Assembly (NCBI RefSeq): GCF_036669915.1
Contig: NC_089322.1
Coordinates: 20,258,535 to 20,322,534 of the forward strand
Length of the DNA stretch: 64,000 bases
Source: Pocillopora verrucosa
Lineage: Eukaryota > Cnidaria > Anthozoa > Scleractinia > Pocilloporidae
Direction: 5' to 3'
The position numbers and the translations under genes were made by a program. Positions 42,935 through 54,974 of this stretch are shown piece after piece (positions within the stretch are counted from its first letter, which is position 1; each line of letters opens with the position of its first letter). The notes under the pieces are model-generated. The model was not told the DNA's origin. It ran no database searches and saw only the letters and a program-made list of their open reading frames with translations.

Positions 42935-45900
42935 ATGGCCCATGAGACAGCTTGGAGAAAGTTATACATCTTCCTGGTTCTCCTCGTAAACTGCCGAAAC
43001 GTTCATTCGAAGAGACAAGGTAACTAACACTTCTCAACACCATATCAGTAGCAAAGAAGAAAAGCAAATCACAAAAAAAATGAGGAAAAAATAAAAAAAC
43101 CTAAATTATGAACTAGGCTAGGATTTCTCAAAATCCGAAGGTAAGGTTTAGGTCCAGAATAAAATCGATTCGTGTCGCTTCTACAATTCAATTAATTAAC
43201 GATGAGGATCCAAAAATTAGTCATCGGATAATGATATTTTACTAGTTAAAAAGGCCAATGTTAATTAAAACATACAGTATTTATTTAATGTCATAAACAG
43301 ATATTCCAATGCGCTGAATGATTTTCCAATCTTGTATTGTGGAATGACGCCCGATTATATTATAATTTTTTTTCACCGAAATTAGAAATTGCTAATTGGA
43401 AGTCTCTTCACGTTTTACAAGGAAGTCTACAGATAATAATGTCTTTAGGAGTACCCCGTATGTTCTGCGTGACAGTTATTTGAATGTTTCAATAGAAGTT
43501 GGAAAAAAAACGATGCATAATAAAACCAACGGGAAACTGCGCAGTCAAATTTAACTCTCCTTCCTATTTTTCGTTATTTGGTATCGTTGGTACATAAATT
43601 ATTATTTAAGAATTTGACGAAAAATCTTAGTCTAACTACGGGTCGTTTAATTTGCATATCATTTGACAGTGAGGGAAGAATATCAAATATGTTGAAGGTT
43701 TTTTTGCTGACTTCCGTATTGATTTTCCGACGCAATATAACTATTTCCTAGTGACACATAAATATTTTCAAAATAAAATTCGCTTTTTTTTAAGAAAAAA
43801 TATGCCAGTATTGGAATATCGATATCACAATCGTGTTGCCACATTAAAAAAAAATGGGACATGCACTATAGCTTACTCGAGTCATTAAGGCGTCTCACAA
43901 GAACATTATGCGTAAGTCTGAATGGCCTCAATTTTTTATCTCGGCAATCAAACATTTTTGGTGCATCCTCGGGCGAATTCAGGCTAAATTCAAATTTAAC
44001 TTATTCGAATTACTCCACCACTGAGACACGGTGAGTTTATCTCATACTACAAAATACCAAATATAAATGAAAGTTAGAAAAATCTGGAAAAAATGACAGT
44101 TGCGATGACTAGTAAAGGTAAATATTAACGTCAAATACTTCGTCTTTGTGGCACTGACGTGACCGAAATTCAGTCTACATTGACGAAGAGTTATTTTAAC
44201 ATAATGGAAATGAAATCCGAACACTATTTTTTTTTATTTATGATATTCCATGCCATTTTAAGAATTCTACTTTTGAGGTTGCAGCCTGTGGTTAGATACG
44301 TTCCTTATTAGCAAAAGTTAGCTTAGAAAGCTATACATCATTGCTTTGCTTACTTTTTTAAAGTCTTCCACTTTCTTTTTCCTAATATGAAGACCAACAA
44401 ACTAAATGGGGCGAATTCCTACCTCCTGAAGACTAATATCCACTAAGCTGATTCAATTAGAGCTGAAGAGTGAAATCTTTCTGTTTTCTTCTTGAATCGT
44501 CCATCACAGCTTTGGTCTTTTGCAATTAAATTTTCAATATTTTGCTCACACCGGGCTTAATAAATGTTAAAACTATCTAATGGGCTGTGGGTTTGATTTT
44601 TGCAGAGATTATTACGAGACCGCCACTGAAGCATCGTATTGAAACGCCAATGAGTCTAACATTTTGTGTCTCTTACAGTTCTTACATAAAAACAGTCTCT
44701 TTCCCTCTCTTAATTAGAAACTTCGCTTACCGCCTTTAGCTGTTGTTTTCCTTCAGAGAATTTAAGCATGACGTTAACAACAGTCAGCAAAAGCTGAATT
44801 TATTGCGATCTGTTTTCAACCGTTTGTGAACAACAGTGAAAATATCTACACTAATGTGAGCCAAATATATGTTTACTATTTTTTTTACAGTAGTTCTTCA
44901 AGTAATAAAAGATGATCGGCTAGAATTAAATCGTTTGCTGCTGCTGTAAACATTTTCTTTGTCTTAAATTCACTGAAAGGGACACTTTTTTAGGCCGCTT
45001 ACATTCGTTGGATTTGCGCTTTTTCGCCGCTTGAAGTTAAGGGTTTCATATATAGATAGATAATCTTTATTTACCTTCGGACAATTCATCAGCCATAAAA
45101 ACATTCAAATATATAAACATGCATTAAATGGATAAGATATGATAAAAACTATACTTAAACACAAACCTAACTAAAGCTGCTTTCCACGAATGCCGTGCTT
45201 GAACGTACTTCTTTTATTAAACATCGGCATCATGATTTGAATAAGTCAAAACACGGGCTGTTCTGTTTTGTAGTTTCTGTACCTTGTTTCCCCAAACAAT
45301 ATTACAATAGTCAAAATGTGGCTGTGATCAGAGCTTGATATAGTAGAAGCAAAGTCGCTTGAGCGACAAGGTGCCTTATTCGTTTTATAGCCCCAATGCC
45401 AGAGGCGACTTTCTTTGTTAGTTTATCGATGTGACTGCTCCAATCGAGTGTGTTATCGATGGTTAGTACAAGTGATTTTGCAGTGGTGACCTGGCTAACT
45501 TGATTGTCATAAATTGTGATCGTCGGAGAAAATGCGTGAGTACTGAATCTCTACCTTTGTACAAGTTAGTTTGTAGCACAAACGTTGCATTAATCTCAAT
45601 AAAATGTTACGTTGTTTTTCTGTTATTTTTCAGGTTCGGTTTCAGTCACGTCATTAGGATGTTACCAAGATAGTGTGGACTACCCAAGTCAAAGGATATT
45701 CCCCATTCTGTTTTTAAGAGTTAAACCTGCAAGGTGGTGGTCTGACAGTAACCATATCATACAATCATGTGCCTCTGCGGCTGCCGCCCGAGGATATCGG
45801 ATATTTTCTATTCAGGGTTTCGCAGAATGTCGCTGGGGTCCAAGCGCTGAAAGAGATTATGGCAAATATGGCCGTGGCTGGTACTGTTACAGAGGACTGG

Positions 45901-48900
45901 GATGGATGGGATCTGGCAGCGTGTACAGGGTTCAAAGTTCATCCCCAGGTAAGATACTTACTAAATCGATATTAAATGGAGAATCAATTTATAATCGCTG
46001 ACTAAACTTGTTTCGACAATTGTTTCCCAAGGATACGATAAATATATTTTTCAAATTTTTACTGTCTTCCCCTATCTTCCTCAGAATTGAAGAAAAAACG
46101 TCATTATCCCTCTCTTTCTTAATGTTGATGTGCCTTATTCCGATTTCAGTTAGTTTGTGTCTTGATTTCGTCAGATTAAGATTCTTTACATCAAACACAT
46201 CTCATTTTTTTTTTTTGTTCCTCATTAGTAAATGGAAAATGGGCGAGCTGGTCTCGTTGGAGCTCATGTAGCGCCAGTTGTAATGGTGGAACTCGAACTC
46301 GTCGACGCAGCTGTACCAATCCTCCACCAGCCAATGGTGGTGCAAGGTGTTCTGGATCCAACTCACAGACGCAGTTTTGCAACAGCAACCGCTGCCAAGG
46401 TAGAGGTAAGTGCTTCGCTATTCTTTACCTTACGCTTAACTGATAGAGCGTCTCTAAATCACATATCTGAACTGTAAATTACAAGTACCATGCCCCTTTT
46501 ATCCTACTCCTTTACCTCAGAAGATTGAAGGTTCTATGTAAAGATTAGATGAGCATATAATTTTAAATCGATCGTTCATTGAATATGATTCATTTTCACG
46601 CATCATTTTCACATTTCGGCTTAAAAAGACGAGTTTTGGTGACAAGCTACATGCAGGTTAGGCACAAACAGGTGTGTGCTGCTGGGCGGGGGGAGGGGAA
46701 CTTTGGATGTTTGTGCCCTCCACCCCAATGACCAAAACATCTCTCTTTTTTCATGGGTTCTACAAATCCCTTTGCAGTTGTTCATGGTAGGTGGTCAGCA
46801 TGGCGGCCATGGAGCACATGCTCTCGAAGCTGTGGCAGAGGATCACAAATCAGGACCAGAACATGCACCAACCCCGCTCCAAGAAATGGTGGCAATAACT
46901 GCCGAGGATCAAACACTCAAAGAAGGAGATGCAACTCAAAGAGATGCCCCGGTATACTAATTTAAAATGAGCGGCTTTTTTATGACTACAGAATACGTAA
47001 TAAAAGACATCTAAATTTAAAGAAAAATCTGCAACTCGAATGAACCTGACAGTTTGTACTTTCTGAAAGTCCAGTTTCCTTGTAACTATAAAATTCTGAA
47101 GTAATTCCGAAGTCAATAACGCAGAATTTTTTGAAAGTTTTTTAAATGTTTCAAAAGTAGTCGGGAAAAAATGGTGCATAGTAAAACCATAAAACCAGCA
47201 TTTTTCTTAATTGTTGTTTGTATCTTTGTTGCTGTTTAACTTCAGTTAATGGAGGCTGGTCGCGCTGGCGACGGTGGAGCTCCTGCTCCAGAAGTTGTGG
47301 GGGTGGATCACAACGAACAGTTAGGACATGTACCAACCCCCCTCCAAGAAATGGAGGGTCCACATGTCCAGGAAGGAGCATTTTAGTCCGTTCATGCAAT
47401 ACCAACCGCTGTCCAGGTAACACTTTGGAGAATGTTCTTGATATATTGAAGTGATGGTTATAAGTGAATTAGAAATGTAATCCTCATGTTCTTCTCAGTG
47501 TAGATAAAGACAGTTGAGGAAATCCTCTTTCTTCAGTTTCACTATTTTCAATTCTTGACAGCTATCTTCAGGATGTCAATGTTACTTAAGAAAGCAACTT
47601 AAGATATAAGAGCAAGAATGTTTGTGCCTCTGAAGAAAGTTGTATCATCTTAACTGGAAGGAAGTTTTTTAGCTTTCTCAAATCAAAGTAATGTTTGTTT
47701 TTTTAGCTGTCTAGAGATCTGATAATTATGTTTCCATGGTTTCCTCACAGGTTGTGTGGGAAGGAGCATAGTAACCGATAGATGTGGCCAGCGGTGTAGG
47801 TGTTCACGTGGTCGCTTTATCCAGTGCACTCGTGTGAGACGGGAATTTACAGCCATGTCAAGAGCAGACCGTGAAAAATACGTCAGAATTGTTCGCACTG
47901 TGTCAACAGACCCCAGATACAAACCAGAATATGACAGAGTAATAACCCGACATAGAACATTATTCGATGATGGGATTCACCAGCGAGATTTTTTCTTACC
48001 ATGGCATAGATGGTACATACTGCAATATGAGAACCTTCTTCGACGCGTAGACTGTACAGTGACAGTACCTTACTGGGACTGGAGCCAGGTATCACGTTCT
48101 CCATGGCGCGGTAGAGCGTCTGATTTGTGGTTCTCAGGAAATAGTGGTTTTGGTGGGAATGGAGAACAAACACCTCAACAGTGTGTGACAAGTGGTCCGT
48201 TTAGGCGAGGAGTTTGGAATGTTGTGCCATCAGCCGGAGGTGGCTGTCTCCGTCGCCAGTTTAATCTAAGTGACAATACCCCTGATTCCGCTGCAGTCGC
48301 AGAGGTGTTAAGGATTCCTCATTCGGAATTTAATTCCTTCGAGGTTGCGCTGCGTATAAATCTTCATGGCACTGTACACTGCTCAATTGGAGGCACCATG
48401 TGTTTATCCGACGCGGCTGCTGCCCCTGAATTTATGCTGCACCATGGTTTTATAGATAAGATATGGGCAGACTGGCAAAGAAGGAGTAGAAATCACATGA
48501 ATGCTCATTTTCTCTCCGTCACTACACCCATGCCCGGCACAAACCAGCTCCGTACAACAGCAGTTTTGAATAACTTAAGATTACCGGGAGGGGTACGAGT
48601 GCAGTTCCAGAATCCACCGAGACCGCATATAAGAAACCGTTTTGGAGGTAATTAGCCGGTTGTTTCATCATTATCACTGTCATCACCGTATTGGTTTTCA
48701 TCATCATAGTTATCAGTGTTATTGTGTTTTGTTATTGTTATCATAATAAGCAATTTTTCACCAAAGTGGAGGTGAATAATGGTGGATATTTATCAGGTCG
48801 CGAAAGTGCAAGAAAAATATCAACCACTTTAACCGACACTGGAAGTAAATAATACAGATACAGATACACTTGCCGAAAAATAGTTTATTTCTCTCAATAC

Positions 48901-49766
48901 AACAAAAAATGGTCGAAAATTTAACTCTCGAAGCGCGGTTTTGTTTCTTTGGCTGCTCGGAGGTGAATAGTCCTTGCTATTCACTTCCGATCTAGCCAAT
49001 AAGTTTGCACGAAAATAACTATTCACTTGTGTGGTCTATACAATTTTTAATTATTATCATATTATTATTACTATTATCATTATTATTATCATAGTGATCA
49101 TCATCATTATTTCTGTCATCATCATCCACAGACTGTGACAAATAGAGGAAAAACAAAAATAGGGAAAAATTAAATTCCTCCAAAAAGTCCTCTCAGGTTT
49201 TTTTGATAACAAGGATAAAGTTAACGCTATAATTTGATTCTCGACGGGATAGAAATATATTATTTGTATTGCTCTGCAAGATTTTGTGAAAAAATAGTTG
49301 TCTTAGATAGATATCGAAGCGATTTCAGAGGATGACATCTCGTATAGAAAGGCCTTTCTACAAGTTGATTTATCATCATGTGTTCCAGGATTTTCGATCA
49401 GACCTCTACCTCCTTACAAATCCTTTTAACAAGCCGTCTGGTTTTCACCCTCGGTAGATGCTTTCATGAGCGCGCGGGTATAGGACAAGCAGGATACAAC
49501 GGTTATCGATCGATTGATATTAATTGAACATTTTCTAATGTATGTCTTCTTACTAAACCCTTTCAGCCTTGACTACAAATTCGCTTGGCCAAGCTTCACG
49601 AGGGAAGTTTTCTGTCCTTAGTGAAAAAGCTATGATGCTGTTCAACGTCTCCAAAACAGAGGAGGAGAAGGCAAGACGACTAGGAATTTGGTTGCTGCCT
49701 ACACACCAACGAGCCGGAAAGAGAAACTCCATGGACACCTCAATAGATTTTGGGTTTGATCCTTAG
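42935..49766 (+). CDS. Secreted tyrosinase B2: GCY/WSC-like module, three TSP1 repeats, tyrosinase
   Basis: Seven exons: 42935-43019 (signal peptide), 45634-45948 (GCY/WSC-like), 46229-46405, 46778-46951 and 47246-47416 (TSP1), 47751-48647 (catalytic), 49567-49766 (tail). All junctions are phase 1; 672 residues. CuA H375, H384 and H393 are present, and CuB has H513, H517 and the HH pair at 538-539. Residue 514, directly after the first CuB histidine, is Gly where B1, A and C have Asp. Within the next 15 codons Leu-Ser, Ser-Leu, Phe-Ser and Ser-Ala changes follow with no silent change between B1 and B2. The position after HisB1 influences monophenolase versus diphenolase activity in characterised enzymes, so B2 may have a changed or reduced activity. 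One TSP1 exon present in B1 has been deleted. Otherwise intact. Confidence 0.9.
43476..43855. repeat. R1 repeat in intron 1 of tyrosinase B2
   Basis: Unit 2 equivalent of 19917-20302. The short tandem doubling GTGCGTGACAGTTATTT just before the unit 1 copy is absent here. Confidence 0.65.
45049..45590 (-). mobile_element. LINE fragment in intron 1 of tyrosinase B2
   Basis: Unit 2 equivalent of the LINE at 21490-22330, further shortened by an internal deletion of about 290 bases (near 45215) and a smaller one near 45285. The insertion therefore predates the segmental duplication. Confidence 0.8.
49050..49129. repeat. ATT/ATC microsatellite in last intron of tyrosinase B2
   Basis: Equivalent of 26914-26993. 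Confidence 0.7.
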
Positions 49767-51122
49767 TCATTAATTTGCAACGATATCTCGCTAGCTTTAT
49801 CAAAATCTACTTTTATCTCCACTGTCAATCATCCTTGCGCTCTTTAAATCTTCAAAGAGAAGTACAGCCAACTGATGTTAAGTATGTGTTTGATTTTGTG
49901 GCATATTGTTTCATTTTGTTAGTTGCTAACTTCTTTGAATCAATGCAGATAAACTTTGCGCTTAACCATTAAAATCCCTAAGTTTAACTTTTTTTTAATA
50001 TGGTCTATTTAGAAAGGTGCTGGCATAGGAGGATTCGACCTTTGACCTTTGACCTCCAAGATCCAGATCTTCACTCAATTCTCAGCTCTATCTGTCAACG
50101 TTCTCTTTCATTTAGAACTTAGGGTTTGACGTTTCGTAAAACAGTGTCCTTTACCGATTTCCTTTTCATCGTTATTCGTCTGAAAGATGTATTTTGATAT
50201 TTTGAAAAGGAATTCCTTTTTTGGTAGCTCCTGGAATTGAAAGGATTCCTTAGGTATAAGCAATATATAAAAAAAGCAATTTTTTGCAAATAGCGCTTTT
50301 CAACACCCTTGTTCTTATTTTCATAAGTAAATAAATGAAACTTTCCTTTTTCAATGACTCCAATTAACTTTTGATGATGATATTCCATTATGCATTGCGC
50401 TACCCATTCCGAACGTTGCTGTTATAAGTTTTGATTAAACATGGTTTTCTGAATTACTTCTTCGATTACCCGCTGTGTCAGGTGTCCGTATGGTTATCCA
50501 AATGTGGAATGTTTTAAAATGATCCTTCGTCAGCTGGCTGCATTTGGACAGGGAAGAATGCGAGCATTAATTTATGGTGTTCAACTTTAAGAGAACGCAT
50601 ACTATTCTTGTCGCTTCTTTCTGGATGCTGCGCGAAATCCAGGGGTTTAGTGTCATCTTTGACTGACAGACTGACCTCCGGTCTTTCTTCCTCGATTTTA
50701 TGCGAAAGCGTTGGATCCCGCTGATCAAGATAATTCCCACGGGTTGACTAACTTCGATCTAGATGTCATGGGAATACATAGGCCGATCTAGGGGTGGGGC
50801 CCGTCCGTTCCCCCCCCCCCCTCCCCCCATGTTTTGGGTAAAAGAAAAGGAATCGCAGAAGGAAGAAAAGCCGGCAGGACAAGCGACAAAAAAACGGGTT
50901 TCCCCCCCCCCCCCCCCTTAGCTCAAGGTCTGGATCCGCCACTTAGAATATTTGCAGAAAGATTGCAACCACTCGATCGAACAAAACGAGTTACTACAAA
51001 TTCGAATAGTGAGCCACACATTCGATATTGGTAGATTTAATAATGTTGTGGGTTTTGTTACATCGAGATAAATATCCATTTCTAAGCTAGACAGAATACA
51101 GTTTACCAATCCAAGATTCTTA
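49767..51122. other. Intergenic between converging tyrosinase B2 and GPCR1'
   Basis: Same content as 27632-28976: triple DR1 half-sites at 50036-50055 and the MITE at about 50779-50946, here with longer C tracts. No gene was recognised. Confidence 0.5.
50779..50946. mobile_element. Short hAT-like MITE, unit 2 copy
   Basis: Equivalent of 28639-28799 with a second, expanded C tract (about 50903-50918) and loss of a short internal segment. The left terminal repeat is mutated (CATAGGCCGATCTAG). Confidence 0.5.
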
Positions 51123-52097
51123 CTATCTGGTAGAATTTATCACTGCATCAGCCTCGTTTGATAAACGAAACACCTGTCGAATTGTGCGCCTTACAGCTTG
51201 TCTCACCTCCGGGATTTTATAACAATAAAGAAATGGATTAAGCGACGAGCTTAAGAAAATCAAAATTCCCGTAAATTCCCAGGCGATAAACAGAGATTGA
51301 TGAGTTCTCCCACTCTCATTAAAAATAAATAGCGTGGTAACAACGAGGAAAGGGACGTAGCACACTTCTAAAATCACCTGTACCCATAATGCACTACAAA
51401 CAACTTTTCTTAAACGCGAAATGTTTGGTGAGAATGCTGCTTGTGAATGACTCGCAATTTGAGTTTCACGATTGCGAAGTGTAAGGACTATCTTGGTGTA
51501 ACCGACACCAGACACTGTGACACAAAAGACCAATACTGCTAAAGCGATGAAGATCGTACTTTTGCTGAGAGTAAATCTCCAAAAGGACACAGCGGTCAAG
51601 ATGATGCCAAGTGCCCATAAGCCAATCACCACTGAAAAGGTTCGTTTGAATGTTACAACATGTCTGTAGCGGAGTCCTAACACCAAAGCCATAAGTCGAT
51701 CCAAACTGATGGCTGCTGATGTGGAAAGCGAAACACCGCACAAAGTTGTAGCGATGGTGATCGAGAATGTCGCTGCGTATAAACAGACAATGTTTCCTTC
51801 TTCTGTCATTGTTCTTATCGAAAACAAGTAAACGGCATGAAGAGGCCCTGCAACAAGAGCGACGAGAATGTCCGTGACAGCCAAGCAACGGAACAGAAGT
51901 TTGGATGGCGGGTGAATCGAAGATATCTTGTTGAGAGCAATTAAGATGAAAACATTACCAACAAATGCCGTGATGGATAGAAAAGCAACCACGGTTATTG
52001 GATATATGACATGGTTTCGGTGAAATCTTAATGGCGTTTCCACACAGAAAAGAAATCGAAGTGAATTCTGGCTTCCGTCGGCAGAAGAATGTTCCAT
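51123..52097 (-). CDS. Class A (rhodopsin-like) GPCR 1'
   Basis: An intronless frame of 324 residues, near-identical to GPCR1. It has one extra residue (His) in the last extracellular loop (GRTHQSLF against GRTQSLF) and a few substitutions such as Cys to Phe in TM5 (STICIA against STIFIA). GN in TM1, DRL, CYVP and NPFLY are all kept. The open frame and mostly conservative changes suggest that both copies remain under constraint. Ligand unknown. It converges with tyrosinase B2 and is head to head with GPCR2'. Confidence 0.93.
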   Translation of the reverse strand: MEHSSADGSQNSLRFLFCVETPLRFHRNHVIYPITVVAFLSITAFVGNVFILIALNKISSIHPPSKLLFRCLAVTDILVALVAGPLHAVYLFSIRTMTEEGNIVCLYAATFSITIATTLCGVSLSTSAAISLDRLMALVLGLRYRHVVTFKRTFSVVIGLWALGIILTAVSFWRFTLSKSTIFIALAVLVFCVTVSGVGYTKIVLTLRNRETQIASHSQAAFSPNISRLRKVVCSALWVQVILEVCYVPFLVVTTLFIFNESGRTHQSLFIAWEFTGILIFLSSSLNPFLYCYKIPEVRQAVRRTIRQVFRLSNEADAVINSTR

Positions 52098-54014
52098 TTT
52101 TCGGAGTTAATTCAAACACGTTGAACGTTTGTCTTGTTCGCTGCATTTACTAGTGATTATGCATGAACATGAATTTTATTAAAATGTTTTATTTTCAGAG
52201 TGACATTATGTCAAAATGGAATCGAAAAAGGTACCACTTAGGCCGAAATAGTTCAAATAATGAGAGATTAATAATCCCATTTATTTATCAAAGTTTTGAA
52301 TCACTCGAGTCGAGTAGTCTAACAACAACTCATGTGTTTAAATTAGAGTCCATAACTTTTAGTTTGAAGAAACTAGAAAAGTATCTTCTAGTTCACAATT
52401 TACCGGCGCTTCAGTATTAATTTGGTTTTTTTTTTTTTTTGCTGAAACAAACAGACTTACCTGCCAGCGCACAAGAAATAATCACGACTATGTTCAGCAG
52501 ATGATTGCAAACACCACACATCTATCAAAGGCAAACCATTTCTTTGCTTTATCTCTAATGAAATCATTTCCCGCGTGAAAAATAATTGTTAGCTCAGTTT
52601 ATTATTTTTCACGCATCTGCATCTGTAAATCACCGATATTGTGATTTTTCTTATTTTATTCGAATCCAAATTAGAAGCTGTGTTTGAATTAACTTTGCGT
52701 GTTCAAGTGCGCTAAAAATAAACATTAATAAAAGCTTGCGCCTTTGGAGCTGTGAAAATAATCGCGAAATATATTTTTTGAGTCGTTCAAAAGGCTTCAA
52801 CTTTTCTATCGCCTCTATTCAGAATAATACTATTTAGCACGACATTTTCTGCTGACAATTTCAACCGTTTTCAATTGTTACAAGAGTATGTCTGCAATAA
52901 TGGACAATGCCTACGAGTTCTGCCGACAGTGATATCAGTCCGAAAAGATATCTAGCTGGCTCTCGACGAACAACTGCAATTTGGTTCGGGTTTTTTATCT
53001 TACAATATAAACTAAAACGAAAAGCAAACAAACAAGCAAAAAACATCAATCAAACCAAACCAAAACAGAAGTAAAAAAAACCATTAACAAGAATCACACA
53101 AAAAGAGAAATGAGATAGAGTATTGATTTCGCCAATCAAGTCATTTTCTGTACCTTTTCTCCTGTTCTACACAAATGAAAAATAATGCAATTTCTTTAAA
53201 AGGAGTTTGACATGCGGCTTTCCAACAATGACCTATATTCTAAACCATAGCAACAATTTGCCCTTGGTATACACAAAACAAACAGCAACTGAAAATGGCA
53301 GATGAAATGTCAATAGAATCCTAACTCGGAATATAATTTTAAAATGCTTCGGTTTATTTTTTGATTTCCATTTTAAACTGTTAAGTTAAATATGCTGACT
53401 TTCATACATTTGCTCCATTCAATCATTTTCACCAAGAGAAATTATCGAGACAATATATCCTCTAGATTTTCACTCGTTATTTGCTGAGTATTTTTCGTTT
53501 GAATTCAATGATTCTTAGTGTTTTTGCTTCGTCTTTGACCTTATTTCAGGCGATCATTATAAATGTTTCGTTTGTATTTTTCACGTTCTTTTTCGTTCCT
53601 CTCTTCCGGTTTTACCGATAATTTATGATCAGAAGTTAAGAATCGTAGTTAATTATTCTAAGCTGAATGAGAAAGTGTTCAAACAACGTTTTCGCCCAAC
53701 GAATGAAAACATCACTTAACAACTTTTAAATCATAATCATGCTATATCTGTGACTTTCGCAAATCATTTTTAACCATAAATTCGCTAATTTAATTCCTTT
53801 AAAAAATGATTTTCGTTATCTTCATCATAAATTCGTTTAGTTTCGAAGCCTGGCGCTTGCTATCTTTCATTCATCGATAAGGCAACCTTAAATGAATTCA
53901 TACTAGCATTGCATTCATTCAAATAGGGTATATTTGCCTTCTGCTGTCAATGTGTATATAAGTACAAAGAAACTGTTTTTCTACAGCATCACGTTCTACT
54001 GAACTGATTCAAAC
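52098..54014. promoter_or_regulatory. Divergent 5' region of GPCR1' and GPCR2'
   Basis: Equivalent of 29949-31894. Includes the candidate signal exon on the minus strand (52461-52521) and the TATA box at 53955-53963 before GPCR2'. Confidence 0.5.
52461..52521 (-). CDS. Candidate orphan signal-peptide or leader exon, unit 2
   Basis: 61 bases from ATG to a CAG|GTAAGT donor, phase 1, encoding MCGVCNHLLNIVVIISCALA. Differs from unit 1 at two bases, one silent. No downstream partner exon was found. Confidence 0.3.
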
Positions 54015-54974
54015 ATGGCTCAAAATATTAGCGATGAAGATCCCCGCAGCCTGTTAGCTGAAATTTGTATCGCTGTTTCCAATGATTTGCAAATATCTTA
54101 CACCATAGTCCTTTTGGTTATGAACGCTTTGCTGTCCATTATAGCATCTCTGGGAAACACATTAATCTTGTTTGCTCTTCACAAAGAATCGGCGCTTCAT
54201 CCGCCCTCGAAGCTTCTGTTTCGATGTTTGGCCTTAACTGATCTGCTTAATGGTTGTATTTCACAGCCTCTGTATATCCTATATTTGGTGTCACTTTTGA
54301 CTAAACATCAAGATTGGCGAGGAGATCTTTGCCTTTACTCAGCAACCTTTAATAATATCACCACAAACACTTTGTGCTTGGTGTCATTATTAACTTCAAC
54401 TGCGATAAGCATAGACAGACTTCTAGCTCTTAACTTAGGTTTACGTTACAGACAGGTCGTAACCTTTAAACGAACTTCACTTCTTCTTTTATTTCTGTGG
54501 GTGGTATCCATCGGGTCTGTGTCATCCTCATATCCCATGTTGGACTACAACAAAGCTGAGATGTTTGTAGGAGCTGCAATGTGTGTTAGCAGTCTTGCAA
54601 TATCTTCTTTTTGCTACGCTAAAATCGTTTGGAAAATTCGTCAACATCAGCGACGTGTGCAAATAAATGGGGGAATTAATAATCACGGAACTCTTTGTAC
54701 AGACAGCGTGGCTTTGAACAATGCACGGTACAAGAAAACAGTTTCTAGTGTGCTTTGGATTCAGCTGACACTGACTATTTGCTACTTGCCGCTCATCGTA
54801 ACTGTTGGCTTAGTTTCCTACAAAGGGCCAACATCGGTGCTCGACGCCGCGTGGGGAATAGCGATAACCTTGGTGTTTCTCAATTCATCTTTAAACCCCT
54901 TTCTTTATTGTTGGAAGATTAACGAGATAAGAGCAGCAGTTAAGGGCATAGTAAGTCGGTTGTTTCCTTTTTAA
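54015..54974 (+). CDS. Class A (rhodopsin-like) GPCR 2'
   Basis: An intronless frame of 319 residues, sister of GPCR2. Sequon at N4 (NIS), GN at 47-48, DRL at 134-136 and NPFLY at 294-298; no cysteine in extracellular loop 2. From about 54274 to 54480 (TM3 and flanks) it is identical to GPCR3' rather than to its positional counterpart GPCR2, a sign of gene conversion within unit 2. Further differences from GPCR2 lie in the third extracellular loop (YKGPTSVLDAAW). TATA box at 53955, AATAAA at 55012-55017. Ligand unknown. Confidence 0.95.
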   Translation: MAQNISDEDPRSLLAEICIAVSNDLQISYTIVLLVMNALLSIIASLGNTLILFALHKESALHPPSKLLFRCLALTDLLNGCISQPLYILYLVSLLTKHQDWRGDLCLYSATFNNITTNTLCLVSLLTSTAISIDRLLALNLGLRYRQVVTFKRTSLLLLFLWVVSIGSVSSSYPMLDYNKAEMFVGAAMCVSSLAISSFCYAKIVWKIRQHQRRVQINGGINNHGTLCTDSVALNNARYKKTVSSVLWIQLTLTICYLPLIVTVGLVSYKGPTSVLDAAWGIAITLVFLNSSLNPFLYCWKINEIRAAVKGIVSRLFPF

